A stretch of 64,000 bases of DNA from Arthrobacter sp. MSA 4-2 (GTDB lineage: Bacteria; Actinomycetota; Actinomycetes; Actinomycetales; Micrococcaceae). The stretch's first letter is position 1; the number at the start of each line of letters is the position of its first letter. The stretch lies in the NCBI RefSeq assembly GCF_016405885.1, contig NZ_JAEKGC010000001.1, positions 62,001 to 126,000 of the forward strand. Reading direction: 5' to 3'. Below the pieces are notes generated by a model. That model had not been told where the DNA came from. It saw only the letters and a program-made list of their open reading frames with translations, and did no database searches. Both the position numbers and the translations under genes were made by a program. Below are positions 54,255 to 62,034 of this stretch, in pieces.

Positions 54255-54433
54255 GGTGTCCTTCAATGTCGAAGTGGGGGTGGTGTGGCGGAACAGCCGC
54301 GCCCAACTCAACCATTGATGACTGCCGCTGGCGAGGTGGTGAAAACCCCCACAAACGGGGGAGGGGTAACCCCCATACCGGCCCGCGCAGCGCGGGCTTA
54401 CCGTGGGCAAGAGCCTAGCCAGGAGGATTTGCC
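54255..54433. promoter_or_regulatory. Divergent control region with palindromes
   Basis: 179 bases separate the HbpS-like and aldolase starts. CCCCC at 54346-54350 and GGGGG at 54357-54361 are inverted, GGGG-TAA-CCCC follows at about 54363-54373, and CCCGCG-CAG-CGCGGG occurs at 54382-54396. These inverted repeats are candidates for the operator of the adjacent LuxR-type regulator. The aldolase start has AGGAGGA just upstream. Confidence 0.55.
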
Positions 54434-55297
54434 GTGGGTGTTGTACCCCTGAAGGACATTGTTGGTCCGGCGTTCGAGCAGCGGTACGGAGTGCCCGCGA
54501 TCAACATCTTCAATGACCTGACCATGGAGGGAGTCCTCGCCGGTGCGGTCGACGCGAACTCGCCGGTGATCCTGCAGACGTCGGTGAAAACCGTGCGCAG
54601 CGTCGGGTCCCGGGTGCTCTTCGACATGTGGCAGTCCCTGACGCGCGGCATCGAAGTGCCCGTCACGCTGCACCTTGACCACTGTCCCGACCGCGCCGTG
54701 GTCACCGAATGCCTGAAGGCCGGCTGGAACTCGGTGCTGTTCGACGCGTCCGAGCTCCCCGTCGAGGAGAACCAGCGGCAGACCATCGAGGTCGTCGCGG
54801 AGGCCCGCAGCCACGGCGCCCAGGTGGAGGGGGAGATCGAGGCGATCACCGGCGTCGAGGACGACCACGGCTCCGACGAGGTCTCCAAGCAGCAGAGCCT
54901 CGACACGGCGCTCGCCTTCATCGACGCGACCGGAATCGACGTCTTTGCCCCGTCGATCGGGAATGCCCACGGCAGCTACAAGGCCGCACCCGTGCTCGAC
55001 GTCGAACGCGTCACCCAGATTGTGGAGGCCCGCAACCTTCCGATCGCGCTGCACGGCGGCAGCGGCCTGAGCAGCGAGCAATTCGCCGACCTCATCGGCC
55101 GCGGCTGCGCGAAGGTCAACATCTCCACCGCGCTCAAGGAAACGTTCATGCAGTCAAGCCTGGCTTTCCTGAAGCAGGCGGAGCAGAACAACAAGTGGGA
55201 TCCGCCGTCGCTCTTCAAGCACACGCGCGCCGACGTTCTCGCGATGGTCACGGACCTCTGCACGCAGTTCGGCAGCGCCGGCAAGGGAGGGCGCTGA
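54434..55297 (+). CDS. Class II (zinc-dependent) fructose-bisphosphate-type aldolase
   Basis: This 287-residue aldolase has the class II metal site HLDHCP (His80-Asp82-His83), and GNAHGSY and HGGSGL for the other histidine and the phosphate loop. It is of the GatY/KbaY/Fba type and cleaves a ketose bisphosphate or ketose 1-phosphate into dihydroxyacetone phosphate and an aldehyde; which one is not determined by sequence. GTG 54434 carries AGGAGGA. A HAD phosphatase gene begins 2 bases after the stop. The dihydroxyacetone-kinase-like genes downstream may phosphorylate the ketose it cleaves, which is inference. Confidence 0.9.
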   Translation: MGVVPLKDIVGPAFEQRYGVPAINIFNDLTMEGVLAGAVDANSPVILQTSVKTVRSVGSRVLFDMWQSLTRGIEVPVTLHLDHCPDRAVVTECLKAGWNSVLFDASELPVEENQRQTIEVVAEARSHGAQVEGEIEAITGVEDDHGSDEVSKQQSLDTALAFIDATGIDVFAPSIGNAHGSYKAAPVLDVERVTQIVEARNLPIALHGGSGLSSEQFADLIGRGCAKVNISTALKETFMQSSLAFLKQAEQNNKWDPPSLFKHTRADVLAMVTDLCTQFGSAGKGGR

Positions 55298-55299
55298 GC

Positions 55300-56118
55300 A
55301 TGCCCACGCTCATCTTCGACTGCGACGGCGTGCTCGCCGACACCGAACAGTACGGCCATCTGCCCGCCTTCAACCAGACCTTCTCCGATTTCCACGTCCC
55401 CGTGCAGTGGAGCGTGGAGGAGTACGCCGAGAAGGTGAAGATCGGCGGCGGCAAGGAGCGCATGCGCAGCATCCTCACCCCGGAGCTGACGCAGGAGCTG
55501 GGCCTGAAGGACGAGGCCGCCATCGACGCCGCGATCCTCGCCTGGCACAGGCGGAAGACCGAGGTCTACAAGGGGCTGGTGGAGAGCGGCGTCATGCCGG
55601 CCAGGCCGGGGATCGCCCGGATCGTGCGCGAGGCTTCCGACGCCGGCTGGACCCTCGCAGTCGCCTCCACCTCCGCCGAACCCGCCGTCCGTGCGGTCCT
55701 CACGCACGCCGTCGGGGACGACCTCGCCGCACGCTTCTCGGTGTTCGCCGGGGATGTGGTGCCTGCCAAGAAGCCCGCACCGGACATCTACCTCCTGGCG
55801 TTGCGGGAACTTGGCGTCTCCGACGCCGACGCCATCGTGGTGGAGGACAGCGGCAACGGGCTGCGCGCCGCCGTCGCCGCCGGACTCCGCACCGTGGTCA
55901 CCGTCAGCGGCTTCACCCGCGAGGAGGACTTCACCGGCGCATCGCTGGTGGTCAGCTCCCTCGGTGACGCGGACGGCGAGCAGGCAGAGGTTCTCGCCAA
56001 CCCGCACGGCACGGACGTTTCCGGCGTCGTCACCCTCGCCACGCTGAAGGACCTGCTGGCCCATCCCGGCCCCGGCGATACAAACTCCGCCCCAACCACC
56101 GATACGGAGGCACCATGA
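55300..56118 (+). CDS. HAD-superfamily hydrolase (CbbY-like phosphatase)
   Basis: This 272-residue protein is of the haloacid dehalogenase fold, with the nucleophile loop FDCDGVLADTE (Asp7, acid/base Asp9). Motif II TST, the lysine in 'PAKKPAPDIY' and the metal pair VVEDSGNG follow. An inserted cap of about 60 residues makes it a phosphatase for small sugar phosphates, like CbbY. ATG 55300 follows the aldolase stop by 2 bases. Its stop overlaps the DhaL start (ATGA). It could remove phosphate from a by-product or final sugar phosphate. Confidence 0.88.
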   Translation: MPTLIFDCDGVLADTEQYGHLPAFNQTFSDFHVPVQWSVEEYAEKVKIGGGKERMRSILTPELTQELGLKDEAAIDAAILAWHRRKTEVYKGLVESGVMPARPGIARIVREASDAGWTLAVASTSAEPAVRAVLTHAVGDDLAARFSVFAGDVVPAKKPAPDIYLLALRELGVSDADAIVVEDSGNGLRAAVAAGLRTVVTVSGFTREEDFTGASLVVSSLGDADGEQAEVLANPHGTDVSGVVTLATLKDLLAHPGPGDTNSAPTTDTEAP

Positions 56119-56747
56119 CAGCCACCCAGCTCGCCGACGTCGAATACGTTGTGCACACACTCGCGGCAACGGCGGTGGACAAGGAGAAGGAGTTCGGGGA
56201 CCTCGATGCAGTGGTCGGCGACGGCGACCTCGGCTACTCCCTGGCCCGAGGCTTCGAGAAGGTACTCACCGACTGGGAGTCGCTGAAGCGCGACGACGTC
56301 GCCACCTTCCTCCAGCAGATTGCGCTCGTGATCTCGAGCAGGATCGGCGGCACGTCGGGCCCGCTGTGGGGCACGGCGTTCCTGCGGGCCTCTGCGGTCG
56401 CGAAGACCGTGGACACCATCGACGGGACCGCCGTCGTCGCCATGCTGCGCGCTGCCACCGACGGCATTAAGGCACGTGGCAATGCCGACCTCGGTGACAA
56501 GACCCTGCTCGATGCACTCATTCCGGCTACCGACGAGCTCGAACGGCAGCTCACGGCAGGTGCTTCGCCGGAGGAGTGCCGGAAGGCCTTCGCGGCGAAG
56601 ACCCGCGAATGTGCCGACGGCACGTCGGTGCTTGAGGCGAAGCGGGGCCGCGCCAGCTACAGCGGGGAGCGCAGTATCGGTTCCCCGGACGCCGGCGCCG
56701 TCGCCGTGGCGATCATTATCGAGCGCATCGTGGCCGACTGGCCCTGA
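56115..56747 (+). CDS. dhaL: Dihydroxyacetone-kinase phosphoryl-transfer subunit DhaL
   Basis: This 210-residue protein has the DhaL nucleotide motif DAVVGDGDLG, with Asp31, Asp36 and Asp38 positioned as the magnesium-ADP ligands. The all-helical barrel is visible from the alternating hydrophobic pattern. In PTS-type systems ADP stays bound and phosphate comes from DhaM; in others ATP is used directly. No DhaM is in this window, so the donor is uncertain. It overlaps the HAD gene by 4 bases and precedes the DhaK gene by 41. Confidence 0.93.
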   Translation: MTATQLADVEYVVHTLAATAVDKEKEFGDLDAVVGDGDLGYSLARGFEKVLTDWESLKRDDVATFLQQIALVISSRIGGTSGPLWGTAFLRASAVAKTVDTIDGTAVVAMLRAATDGIKARGNADLGDKTLLDALIPATDELERQLTAGASPEECRKAFAAKTRECADGTSVLEAKRGRASYSGERSIGSPDAGAVAVAIIIERIVADWP

Positions 56748-56788
56748 GTTTCAGCTTTTCCATCCCAACACAACGACGTGGAGACCTT

Positions 56789-57784
56789 ATGAAAAAGTTC
56801 GTCAACGATCCGCAGCAGTTTGTCCCGGAGATGCTCGAGGGCCTGGCGCTCGCGAACCCGGACACCCTCAAGTACGTGCCCGAGTACAACCTCATCATGC
56901 GCGCCGACGGGCCGGACCAGGGCAAGGTGTCGATCGTGCAGGGCTCCGGGTCCGGGCATGAGCCGGCACACGTGATGATCGTGGGCAAGGGCATGCTCGA
57001 CGCCGCGTGCCCGGGCGATGTGTTCGCCGCACCGCCGTTCGACTACGTGTATGAGACGACTAAGCTGCTCGCGTCACCCAAGGGGGTGCTGCTGCTGGTC
57101 AACAACTACACCGGCGACAAGATGGTGTTCGAGATGGCGCAGGAGATGTCCTCGGCCGATGGTATCGAGGTGAAGACGCTGTTCATCAACGACGATGTCT
57201 CCGTCGAGGATTCCACCTACACCATCGGCCGCCGCGGGGTGGCGGGCAACTTCTTCGTGATCAAGGCCGTAGCCGCCGCCGCGGAGCGCGGGGCGGACCT
57301 CGACGAGGTCATCCGGATCGGCGAAAAGGTGAACTCGGTAACCCGCACCATGGGCGTTGCGCTCACCGCGTGCACCCCGCCGGCCAAGGGCAGCCCGCTG
57401 TTCGACCTGGGCGAGGACGAGATCGAGATGGGCGTTGGCATCCACGGCGAGCCCGGCCGGCGCCGGGCCAAGATGATGCCGGCGAATGAGATCGTCGAAG
57501 AAATCCTGGGTCCCGTGGTCAAGGATCTGCCCTTCGGCGACGGCGACCGGGTCGCGCTCATGGTCAACGGCCTCGGCGGGACCCCGATCAGCGAGCTGTA
57601 CCTGCTGTACGGGCAGGCGCACAAGCGCCTGGCCGAGCAGGGCATCAGCGTGGGCCGCAGCTATGTGGGAGAGTACTGCACGTCGCTGGACATGGCGGGT
57701 GCCTCGATCACCCTAGTGAAGCTCGATGAGGAGATTGAGTCGCTGCTGATGGATCCGGCGGAGATCCCGATCCGGGTGTTCTAG
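56789..57784 (+). CDS. dhaK: Dihydroxyacetone-kinase substrate subunit DhaK
   Basis: This 331-residue protein is a full DhaK with the phosphate-binding 'GSGSGHEPAH' and the covalent substrate His219 in GIHGEPGR, matching His218 of the E. coli enzyme. It should hold dihydroxyacetone or another short ketose as a hemiaminal while DhaL transfers the phosphate. Residues MGVGIHGEPG and MVNGLGGTP are conserved. The gene ends the operon and is followed by a strong terminator. A substrate such as erythrulose or a related ketose is also plausible, since such kinases share this family. Confidence 0.93.
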   Translation: MKKFVNDPQQFVPEMLEGLALANPDTLKYVPEYNLIMRADGPDQGKVSIVQGSGSGHEPAHVMIVGKGMLDAACPGDVFAAPPFDYVYETTKLLASPKGVLLLVNNYTGDKMVFEMAQEMSSADGIEVKTLFINDDVSVEDSTYTIGRRGVAGNFFVIKAVAAAAERGADLDEVIRIGEKVNSVTRTMGVALTACTPPAKGSPLFDLGEDEIEMGVGIHGEPGRRRAKMMPANEIVEEILGPVVKDLPFGDGDRVALMVNGLGGTPISELYLLYGQAHKRLAEQGISVGRSYVGEYCTSLDMAGASITLVKLDEEIESLLMDPAEIPIRVF

Positions 57785-57800
57785 GGGTTTGGTGCACGAC

Positions 57801-57834
57801 GGCGGGGCCGGCACAATGAGGTGCCAGCCCCGCC
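57801..57834. terminator. Strong hairpin terminator after dhaK
   Basis: A 14-bp stem with one mismatch lies between 57801-57814 (GGCGGGGCCGGCAC) and 57821-57834 (GTGCCAGCCCCGCC), with a 6-base loop and a short T-run (TTT) after it. It lies between converging dhaK and the ABC permease, so it can end transcription from both. Confidence 0.75.
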
Positions 57835-57885
57835 GTTTGGCGTGCACGGCACAATGAGGTGCCGGCCCCGCCGTTTGGCGTGCAC
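57810..57885. repeat. 38-bp tandem duplication over the terminator
   Basis: Two adjacent 38-base units at 57810-57847 and 57848-57885 differ at a single base (A or G). Each carries the right arm of the hairpin, so the second copy creates a second, partial hairpin. This looks like a recent local duplication. Confidence 0.9.
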
Positions 57886-57894
57886 GGCGGTGAA

Positions 57895-58779
57895 TCAGGT
57901 CAGGATGTCCTTGGTGCTGAAGCGTCCGTAGGCCATTGCCCCAAATACCGCGATGTAGCCCAGCTGCAGCAGGGCATTGTCGCCGAAGGACTGCCAGGCG
58001 ATCGGATCCCGCAGCAGGTCCCCGAATCCGAACCAGTAGTGAGTGAACAGCCACGGATGCATCCACTCGAGCTGCGGCAGTGCACCGAGGATCTGGGAGA
58101 CGGCAGCCAGGGCGGCGGTCGCCGCCATAGCGCCGACGGGAACTGAGGTGAGGGTGGAGATGAACAATCCGATTGCGCTCAAGCCCAGCAGGGAGACCGT
58201 CACATACAGGGCCAGCAGCAGCAGGCGCACCGCGTAGCCGCCGAAGCCCACGGTCGTGCCGGAGAGCAGTGCGACCGGGCCGATGGGAAACAGTGCGGCG
58301 CCGATCAGCGCACCCGTCGTCACCACCGTCAGCGTCCCGACAAGGCAGAACACCGCCGCCCCCGCGTACTTCACCAGCAGCAGCCGCACCCGTCCGGTCG
58401 GAGCCACCAGCAGATACCGCAGCGTGCCCAGGTTAGCCTCACCGGCGATGGTGTCCCCGGCGACCACTCCGATGGTCAGCGGCAGGAACAACGGGATCGA
58501 CACGGTCAGCGCCGTCAGTGAGACAAACAGGCCGTTCTGCGTGATGCTCGCCAGGAACGCCGGGCCGCGCCCGGGCTCGGGCCCCTCGGAGAGCCGCACC
58601 ACCACGGCGATGAGGATCGGGATCGCGGCGAGGGCGGCCAGCATGGCCCAGGTTCGACGGCGGCGGAACAGCACTGAGATTTCGGAACCCAGCAGGGACC
58701 GGCCGGCGAAGGGGCGGGCCCGTACGACGCCGTCGTTGCCGGGTGGGGGAGAGGGCACCGCTTCAGCCGGCAACGTCAA
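57895..58779 (-). CDS. ABC-2 type transporter permease
   Basis: This 294-residue integral membrane protein has about six hydrophobic segments ('TWAMLAALAAIPILIAVVVRL', 'LTVSIPLFLPLTIGVVAGD', 'VGTLTVVTTGALIGAALF', 'LLLLALYVTVSLLGLSAIGLF' and others), of the ABC-2/NatB type. The GEANLGTLRYLLVAPTGR stretch is the usual cytoplasmic loop between the first helices. It overlaps the upstream ATPase gene by 17 bases, so the two make one exporter, of unknown substrate. Its C-terminus (STKDILT) is also found in the remnant at 41427-41505. Confidence 0.9.
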   Translation of the reverse strand: MTLPAEAVPSPPPGNDGVVRARPFAGRSLLGSEISVLFRRRRTWAMLAALAAIPILIAVVVRLSEGPEPGRGPAFLASITQNGLFVSLTALTVSIPLFLPLTIGVVAGDTIAGEANLGTLRYLLVAPTGRVRLLLVKYAGAAVFCLVGTLTVVTTGALIGAALFPIGPVALLSGTTVGFGGYAVRLLLLALYVTVSLLGLSAIGLFISTLTSVPVGAMAATAALAAVSQILGALPQLEWMHPWLFTHYWFGFGDLLRDPIAWQSFGDNALLQLGYIAVFGAMAYGRFSTKDILT

Positions 58780-59716
58780 ACCCCTCTCCGGTGAGTGCGA
58801 CGAAGCGTTCCTCGAGGGAGGCTCCGCTCACGCTGAACCCGCGGACGCGGACGTCGGCCCTGACCAGCGCCGCATTCACTGTCTCCGGCTGTAGGCCGTT
58901 GAGGACGAGTTCGGCCGTCACGACGTCGTCCCGACCGCCGGTCTCCGGGCTCAGCCCGAAGGATTCGAGCACCCGGCGAGCCGCGCCCGGATCGGGGGTG
59001 AGGACCCGGACGTGGGCGGTGCCCTGCGCGCGGAGCTCGTCGAGGGTGCCCTGGGCGACGAGCCGCCCGGCGCTCATGACGGCGATCTGGTCGCACATCT
59101 GCTCCACCTCGGCCAGCAGGTGGCTTGAGACGAAGACGGTGGTGCCGCCGTCGGCCAGCGATCGGATGAGACTGCGGACCTCGCGGGTGCCCTGCGGGTC
59201 GAGCCCGTTGCTGGGCTCGTCGAGGATGAGCAGGTCGCGCGGGGTGAGCAGGGCGTTGGCGATGCCGAGGCGCTGCTTCATACCCAATGAGTAGGCGTGG
59301 GCACGTTTACGGGCCGCATGGCCGAGCCCGACCCGTTCCAGGGCGGCGTCGACGCGCTGATTCCGGGTGGCGCGCGAAGTGAGGAGGTCGGCGTCGTCGA
59401 ACCGCTGCAGGTTGGCCCGCCCGGAGAGGAACGGGTAGATGGCCGGACCCTCGACGAGGGCGCCGACGCGGGGCAGGACGTCGCGGGAGGACTCTGGCAT
59501 TGCGCCGCCCAGGAGCCGGATCTCCCCGCTCGAGGCGGCGGCGAGGCCTAGCAGCATGCGGATGGTGGTCGTCTTGCCGGACCCGTTGGGCCCGAGGAAG
59601 CCAAAGACGGACCCCCGCGGCACCTGAAGGTCGATGTCGTCCACGGCGCGCTGGTGGCCGAAGGTCTTGGTCAGCCCCCGGGTCTCGATGGCCAGCTCGG
59701 TGGCGGCCGCGGTCAC
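58763..59716 (-). CDS. ABC transporter ATP-binding protein
   Basis: This 317-residue ATPase has Walker A GPNGSGKTTT (42-51), the signature YSLGMKQRLG about 145, Walker B LLILDEPSNGLDP about 167, and a C-terminal extension of about 90 residues typical of DrrA/NatA-type exporters. It drives the permease encoded 3' to it, whose start it overlaps by 17 bases. A LolA-like secreted protein lies 61 bases upstream, and the three may be one operon. Substrates could be peptides, lipids or drugs. Confidence 0.93.
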   Translation of the reverse strand: MTAAATELAIETRGLTKTFGHQRAVDDIDLQVPRGSVFGFLGPNGSGKTTTIRMLLGLAAASSGEIRLLGGAMPESSRDVLPRVGALVEGPAIYPFLSGRANLQRFDDADLLTSRATRNQRVDAALERVGLGHAARKRAHAYSLGMKQRLGIANALLTPRDLLILDEPSNGLDPQGTREVRSLIRSLADGGTTVFVSSHLLAEVEQMCDQIAVMSAGRLVAQGTLDELRAQGTAHVRVLTPDPGAARRVLESFGLSPETGGRDDVVTAELVLNGLQPETVNAALVRADVRVRGFSVSGASLEERFVALTGEGFDVAG

Positions 59717-59777
59717 GGCCGCACCCCAGGGCAGGCCCGACGACGGTCGGTTGCCTGCCCCCGCGGCGCCCCCGGCG

Positions 59778-60860
59778 TCACTGCTGGGAGGCAGCGATCA
59801 GCTGGTCGGCACTGACGGCTCCGGCGAAGACGCGTCCGTCGTCGGCGATGAACACCGTGACGAGCGAGGTCTGCAGGACGCGTCCGCCGTCCACCTGGGT
59901 GAAGGCCTGCTGCAGCAGGGCCTGCGCCTCGGCGGCATCCTCGCCGTTGGGGGTGGCGGTAAATGCATCGGACGCGGAGCCGGCCGGCAGGGCGACGATT
60001 GAGCTCCAGCCCTCGCCGAGAACCCTCGGCTCGGTGCCGGGGTCCCGGTCGGGCATGTCGTGATCCCGGTGTTCCTTCACGGGCACCTCGGTCACGGTGG
60101 TGCCGGCCGGGGGAGTGAACTCGAAAAGGGTCGCAACGGGAGCGCTGAAGTCGATGCTGGAGAATGCAACCGAGAACGCGGGCTCGGACTGGCCCTGTGC
60201 GGCGATGATGAAGCTCAGGGGAACGCCGGTCTCGGAATCCACGGCGAGGGACACAGCGCCGACGAGGGTGTCGTCGGTGCTGGGTGTAAGCACAAGTTCG
60301 TAGGCGGTGCGGCCGGCCACCCGGGCGTTGTCGCCCACGGTGATTTCGGTTGAGGGGTCGATGGTGGAGAGGAACTTCTCGGCAATCTGACCCGGCGTGT
60401 AGGCCTCGCCCATCGGGGCCTCGGTGACTTCCGCCGGGCGGACCGCGTGGGCCGCCTCTTGCTCGCGGAAGTCGTAGTACCAGACCTCGTCGCCGTTCAG
60501 GGTGACGTTGCGCTCGCCGAGCCGGTCCTGCACCTGGACCCGCGCCTTGTCGGGGCCGTCGATGGAGACCTGGGCGGTGTGGTCCGCGGTGAGCAGTTCG
60601 AGGGCCGCGCCCGGGCCGTCGGTGCTTCCGCCGCCGGGGTCCATGGACTGCAGCTCCGGTAGGCCGAGCTCGGAGGACTGCTCAAGGGTGCCGGAGAAGG
60701 CGCTGTCTTTGCTGTCGGCGACCAGCTCCAGGAGCTCCTGGGCGGTCTTCGCCGGCAGCTTGGGACTCGCCTGCGCGAGGTTGGGCCCGACGACGGACGC
60801 CGCCACAATGACCGCCGGGACGATGCCGGCGGGAAGCCAACGCTGCCAGTTCTTTGCCAT
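59778..60860 (-). CDS. Secreted LolA-like protein (DUF2092-type)
   Basis: This 360-residue protein starts with an N-terminal signal anchor (LPAGIVPAVIVAASVVGP), then a LolA-like fold of repeated beta strands with 'ELLELVADSKDSAFSGTLEQ' and 'YYDFREQEAAHAV', as in DUF2092/LolA-like actinobacterial proteins. It probably binds a lipid or other hydrophobic ligand outside the membrane. It lies 61 bases upstream of the ABC ATPase gene on the same strand, so ligand delivery to or from that exporter is likely. ATG 60860 is the only good start. Confidence 0.8.
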   Translation of the reverse strand: MAKNWQRWLPAGIVPAVIVAASVVGPNLAQASPKLPAKTAQELLELVADSKDSAFSGTLEQSSELGLPELQSMDPGGGSTDGPGAALELLTADHTAQVSIDGPDKARVQVQDRLGERNVTLNGDEVWYYDFREQEAAHAVRPAEVTEAPMGEAYTPGQIAEKFLSTIDPSTEITVGDNARVAGRTAYELVLTPSTDDTLVGAVSLAVDSETGVPLSFIIAAQGQSEPAFSVAFSSIDFSAPVATLFEFTPPAGTTVTEVPVKEHRDHDMPDRDPGTEPRVLGEGWSSIVALPAGSASDAFTATPNGEDAAEAQALLQQAFTQVDGGRVLQTSLVTVFIADDGRVFAGAVSADQLIAASQQ

Positions 60861-61111
60861 GATCGTGCCTTCCGGGTGATTCCCTTACCCCCACGCTCTG
60901 TTAACGGTACTCCTGCTAGCTGGGAGGACGCCGTGCATTTCGGGGTGAAAGCAGTCCGGGCTGGACACGCCCGGACGGCGAAACCGTATGAGCGTCCCAG
61001 CCAGGGTGCTCCTACGGTTGTTTCGGGCGGTTTTCCTCCGGTCTGACGTTCCGCGCCGGCGATCTATGGTCCGGTGAAGGAACGGTCCTGTTCCTTACAT
61101 TGGGCAGGGCC
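60861..61111. other. Intergenic region upstream of the LolA-like gene
   Basis: These 251 bases separate the LolA-like start from the stop of the next leftward gene. They should hold the promoter of the exporter operon. No obvious hairpin, repeat or small gene was seen. Confidence 0.4.
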
Positions 61112-61876
61112 CTACCGGAAAACCGCTTTGGAGATGCGGGCGCGGAAAAATTCGCCGTCGTCGCTTCCCGGTGAGGTTCCCTTCCACCAGCCGGCCCGAA
61201 GGATTGAAGGAAGAGTGATGCCATCGAACTCCGCCTCCGCTTCGATCGACACGCCAAAGGGATACCGGCCCGGGGGAGACCCTCCCGGGGTGCCCCACCG
61301 CAGCATCGACACCTCGGTCAGCGCCCCGGCCGGATCGACCCGGAGCGTGACGTCCTCGGCTTCGCCGTCGATCACCCGGGTCATTACCGCCGTGTCGGGC
61401 GAGAGACCGGCGCTCCACGCGGCGCTGCGAAACGCCGTGGGGACGAGGACTCCCTCGCTCGCCAGGCGGCCCGCCGCGCTGCGGGTCACATCGTCGCCGC
61501 CCGCGGTCACCACCGGAAGGACTCCGAGCAGCCGCCACCGCATCCGGCCGGTGCCTTTACTGAAGCGGTCATAGCCTCGAACGGGAAGACCTCCGACGCG
61601 TGCTTCCGCGGCCCAGATGAAGCCCTTCTGCGGAGCGAGGATCTGGCGTGCCTGGAACGGCCGCCAGGAGGGCCCGAGTTTGATCTGCCCGGACATGGTG
61701 AGTTCCACCGAGGACCACAACGGGGTGCCAGGCCGGAGCGAGTGCACGAGCCACCGCTGCGCCGCGGCCGGCAGTCCCGCCGTCAGACCCGGCTCGTACA
61801 GCGGAGGGGACGACTCTCCGGCGCGGAGCCACGCCCATTCATCCCGGAGCGCCGCCGGCCTCAACACCCTCGTCAT
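61112..61876 (-). CDS. DUF6544 family protein
   Basis: This 254-residue protein matches the pattern I associate with DUF6544. A Trp-rich N-terminus is followed by 'LPAAAQRWLVHSLRPGTPLWSSVEL', 'MSGQIKLG.SWRPFQARQ' and 'RAGWWKGT..G.DDGEFFRARI'. No catalytic residues, signal peptide or membrane helix are obvious. Beta strands dominate the middle. The family has no known biochemical role. It lies alone on the leftward strand between the exporter operon and the rightward exonuclease gene. Confidence 0.75.
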   Translation of the reverse strand: MTRVLRPAALRDEWAWLRAGESSPPLYEPGLTAGLPAAAQRWLVHSLRPGTPLWSSVELTMSGQIKLGPSWRPFQARQILAPQKGFIWAAEARVGGLPVRGYDRFSKGTGRMRWRLLGVLPVVTAGGDDVTRSAAGRLASEGVLVPTAFRSAAWSAGLSPDTAVMTRVIDGEAEDVTLRVDPAGALTEVSMLRWGTPGGSPPGRYPFGVSIEAEAEFDGITLPSILRAGWWKGTSPGSDDGEFFRARISKAVFR

Positions 61877-62034
61877 CCTGTCCCCCCTCCACGGCGGCCT
61901 GTGTCGCCCCGGCTACTACGGTGCCACCGGGCCGACACCCCGCACAGGGGCAAAGGACCTCCGCTGGGACTCTGCGGGATAGGCTCTTCTGGGCTTCGCG
62001 TGGGGTCCCGTACGCAACCAGCTCAAGGGGACGA

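Noticed and set aside
54976-56169. Leftward 397-codon frame opposite the aldolase and HAD genes
   Set aside because: Gly/Val/Asp-rich mirror product; the rightward genes have complete active-site motifs and coupled spacing.
57810-57885. Possible CRISPR or attachment repeats
   Set aside because: Only two adjacent copies, no spacers, and they coincide with a terminator hairpin.
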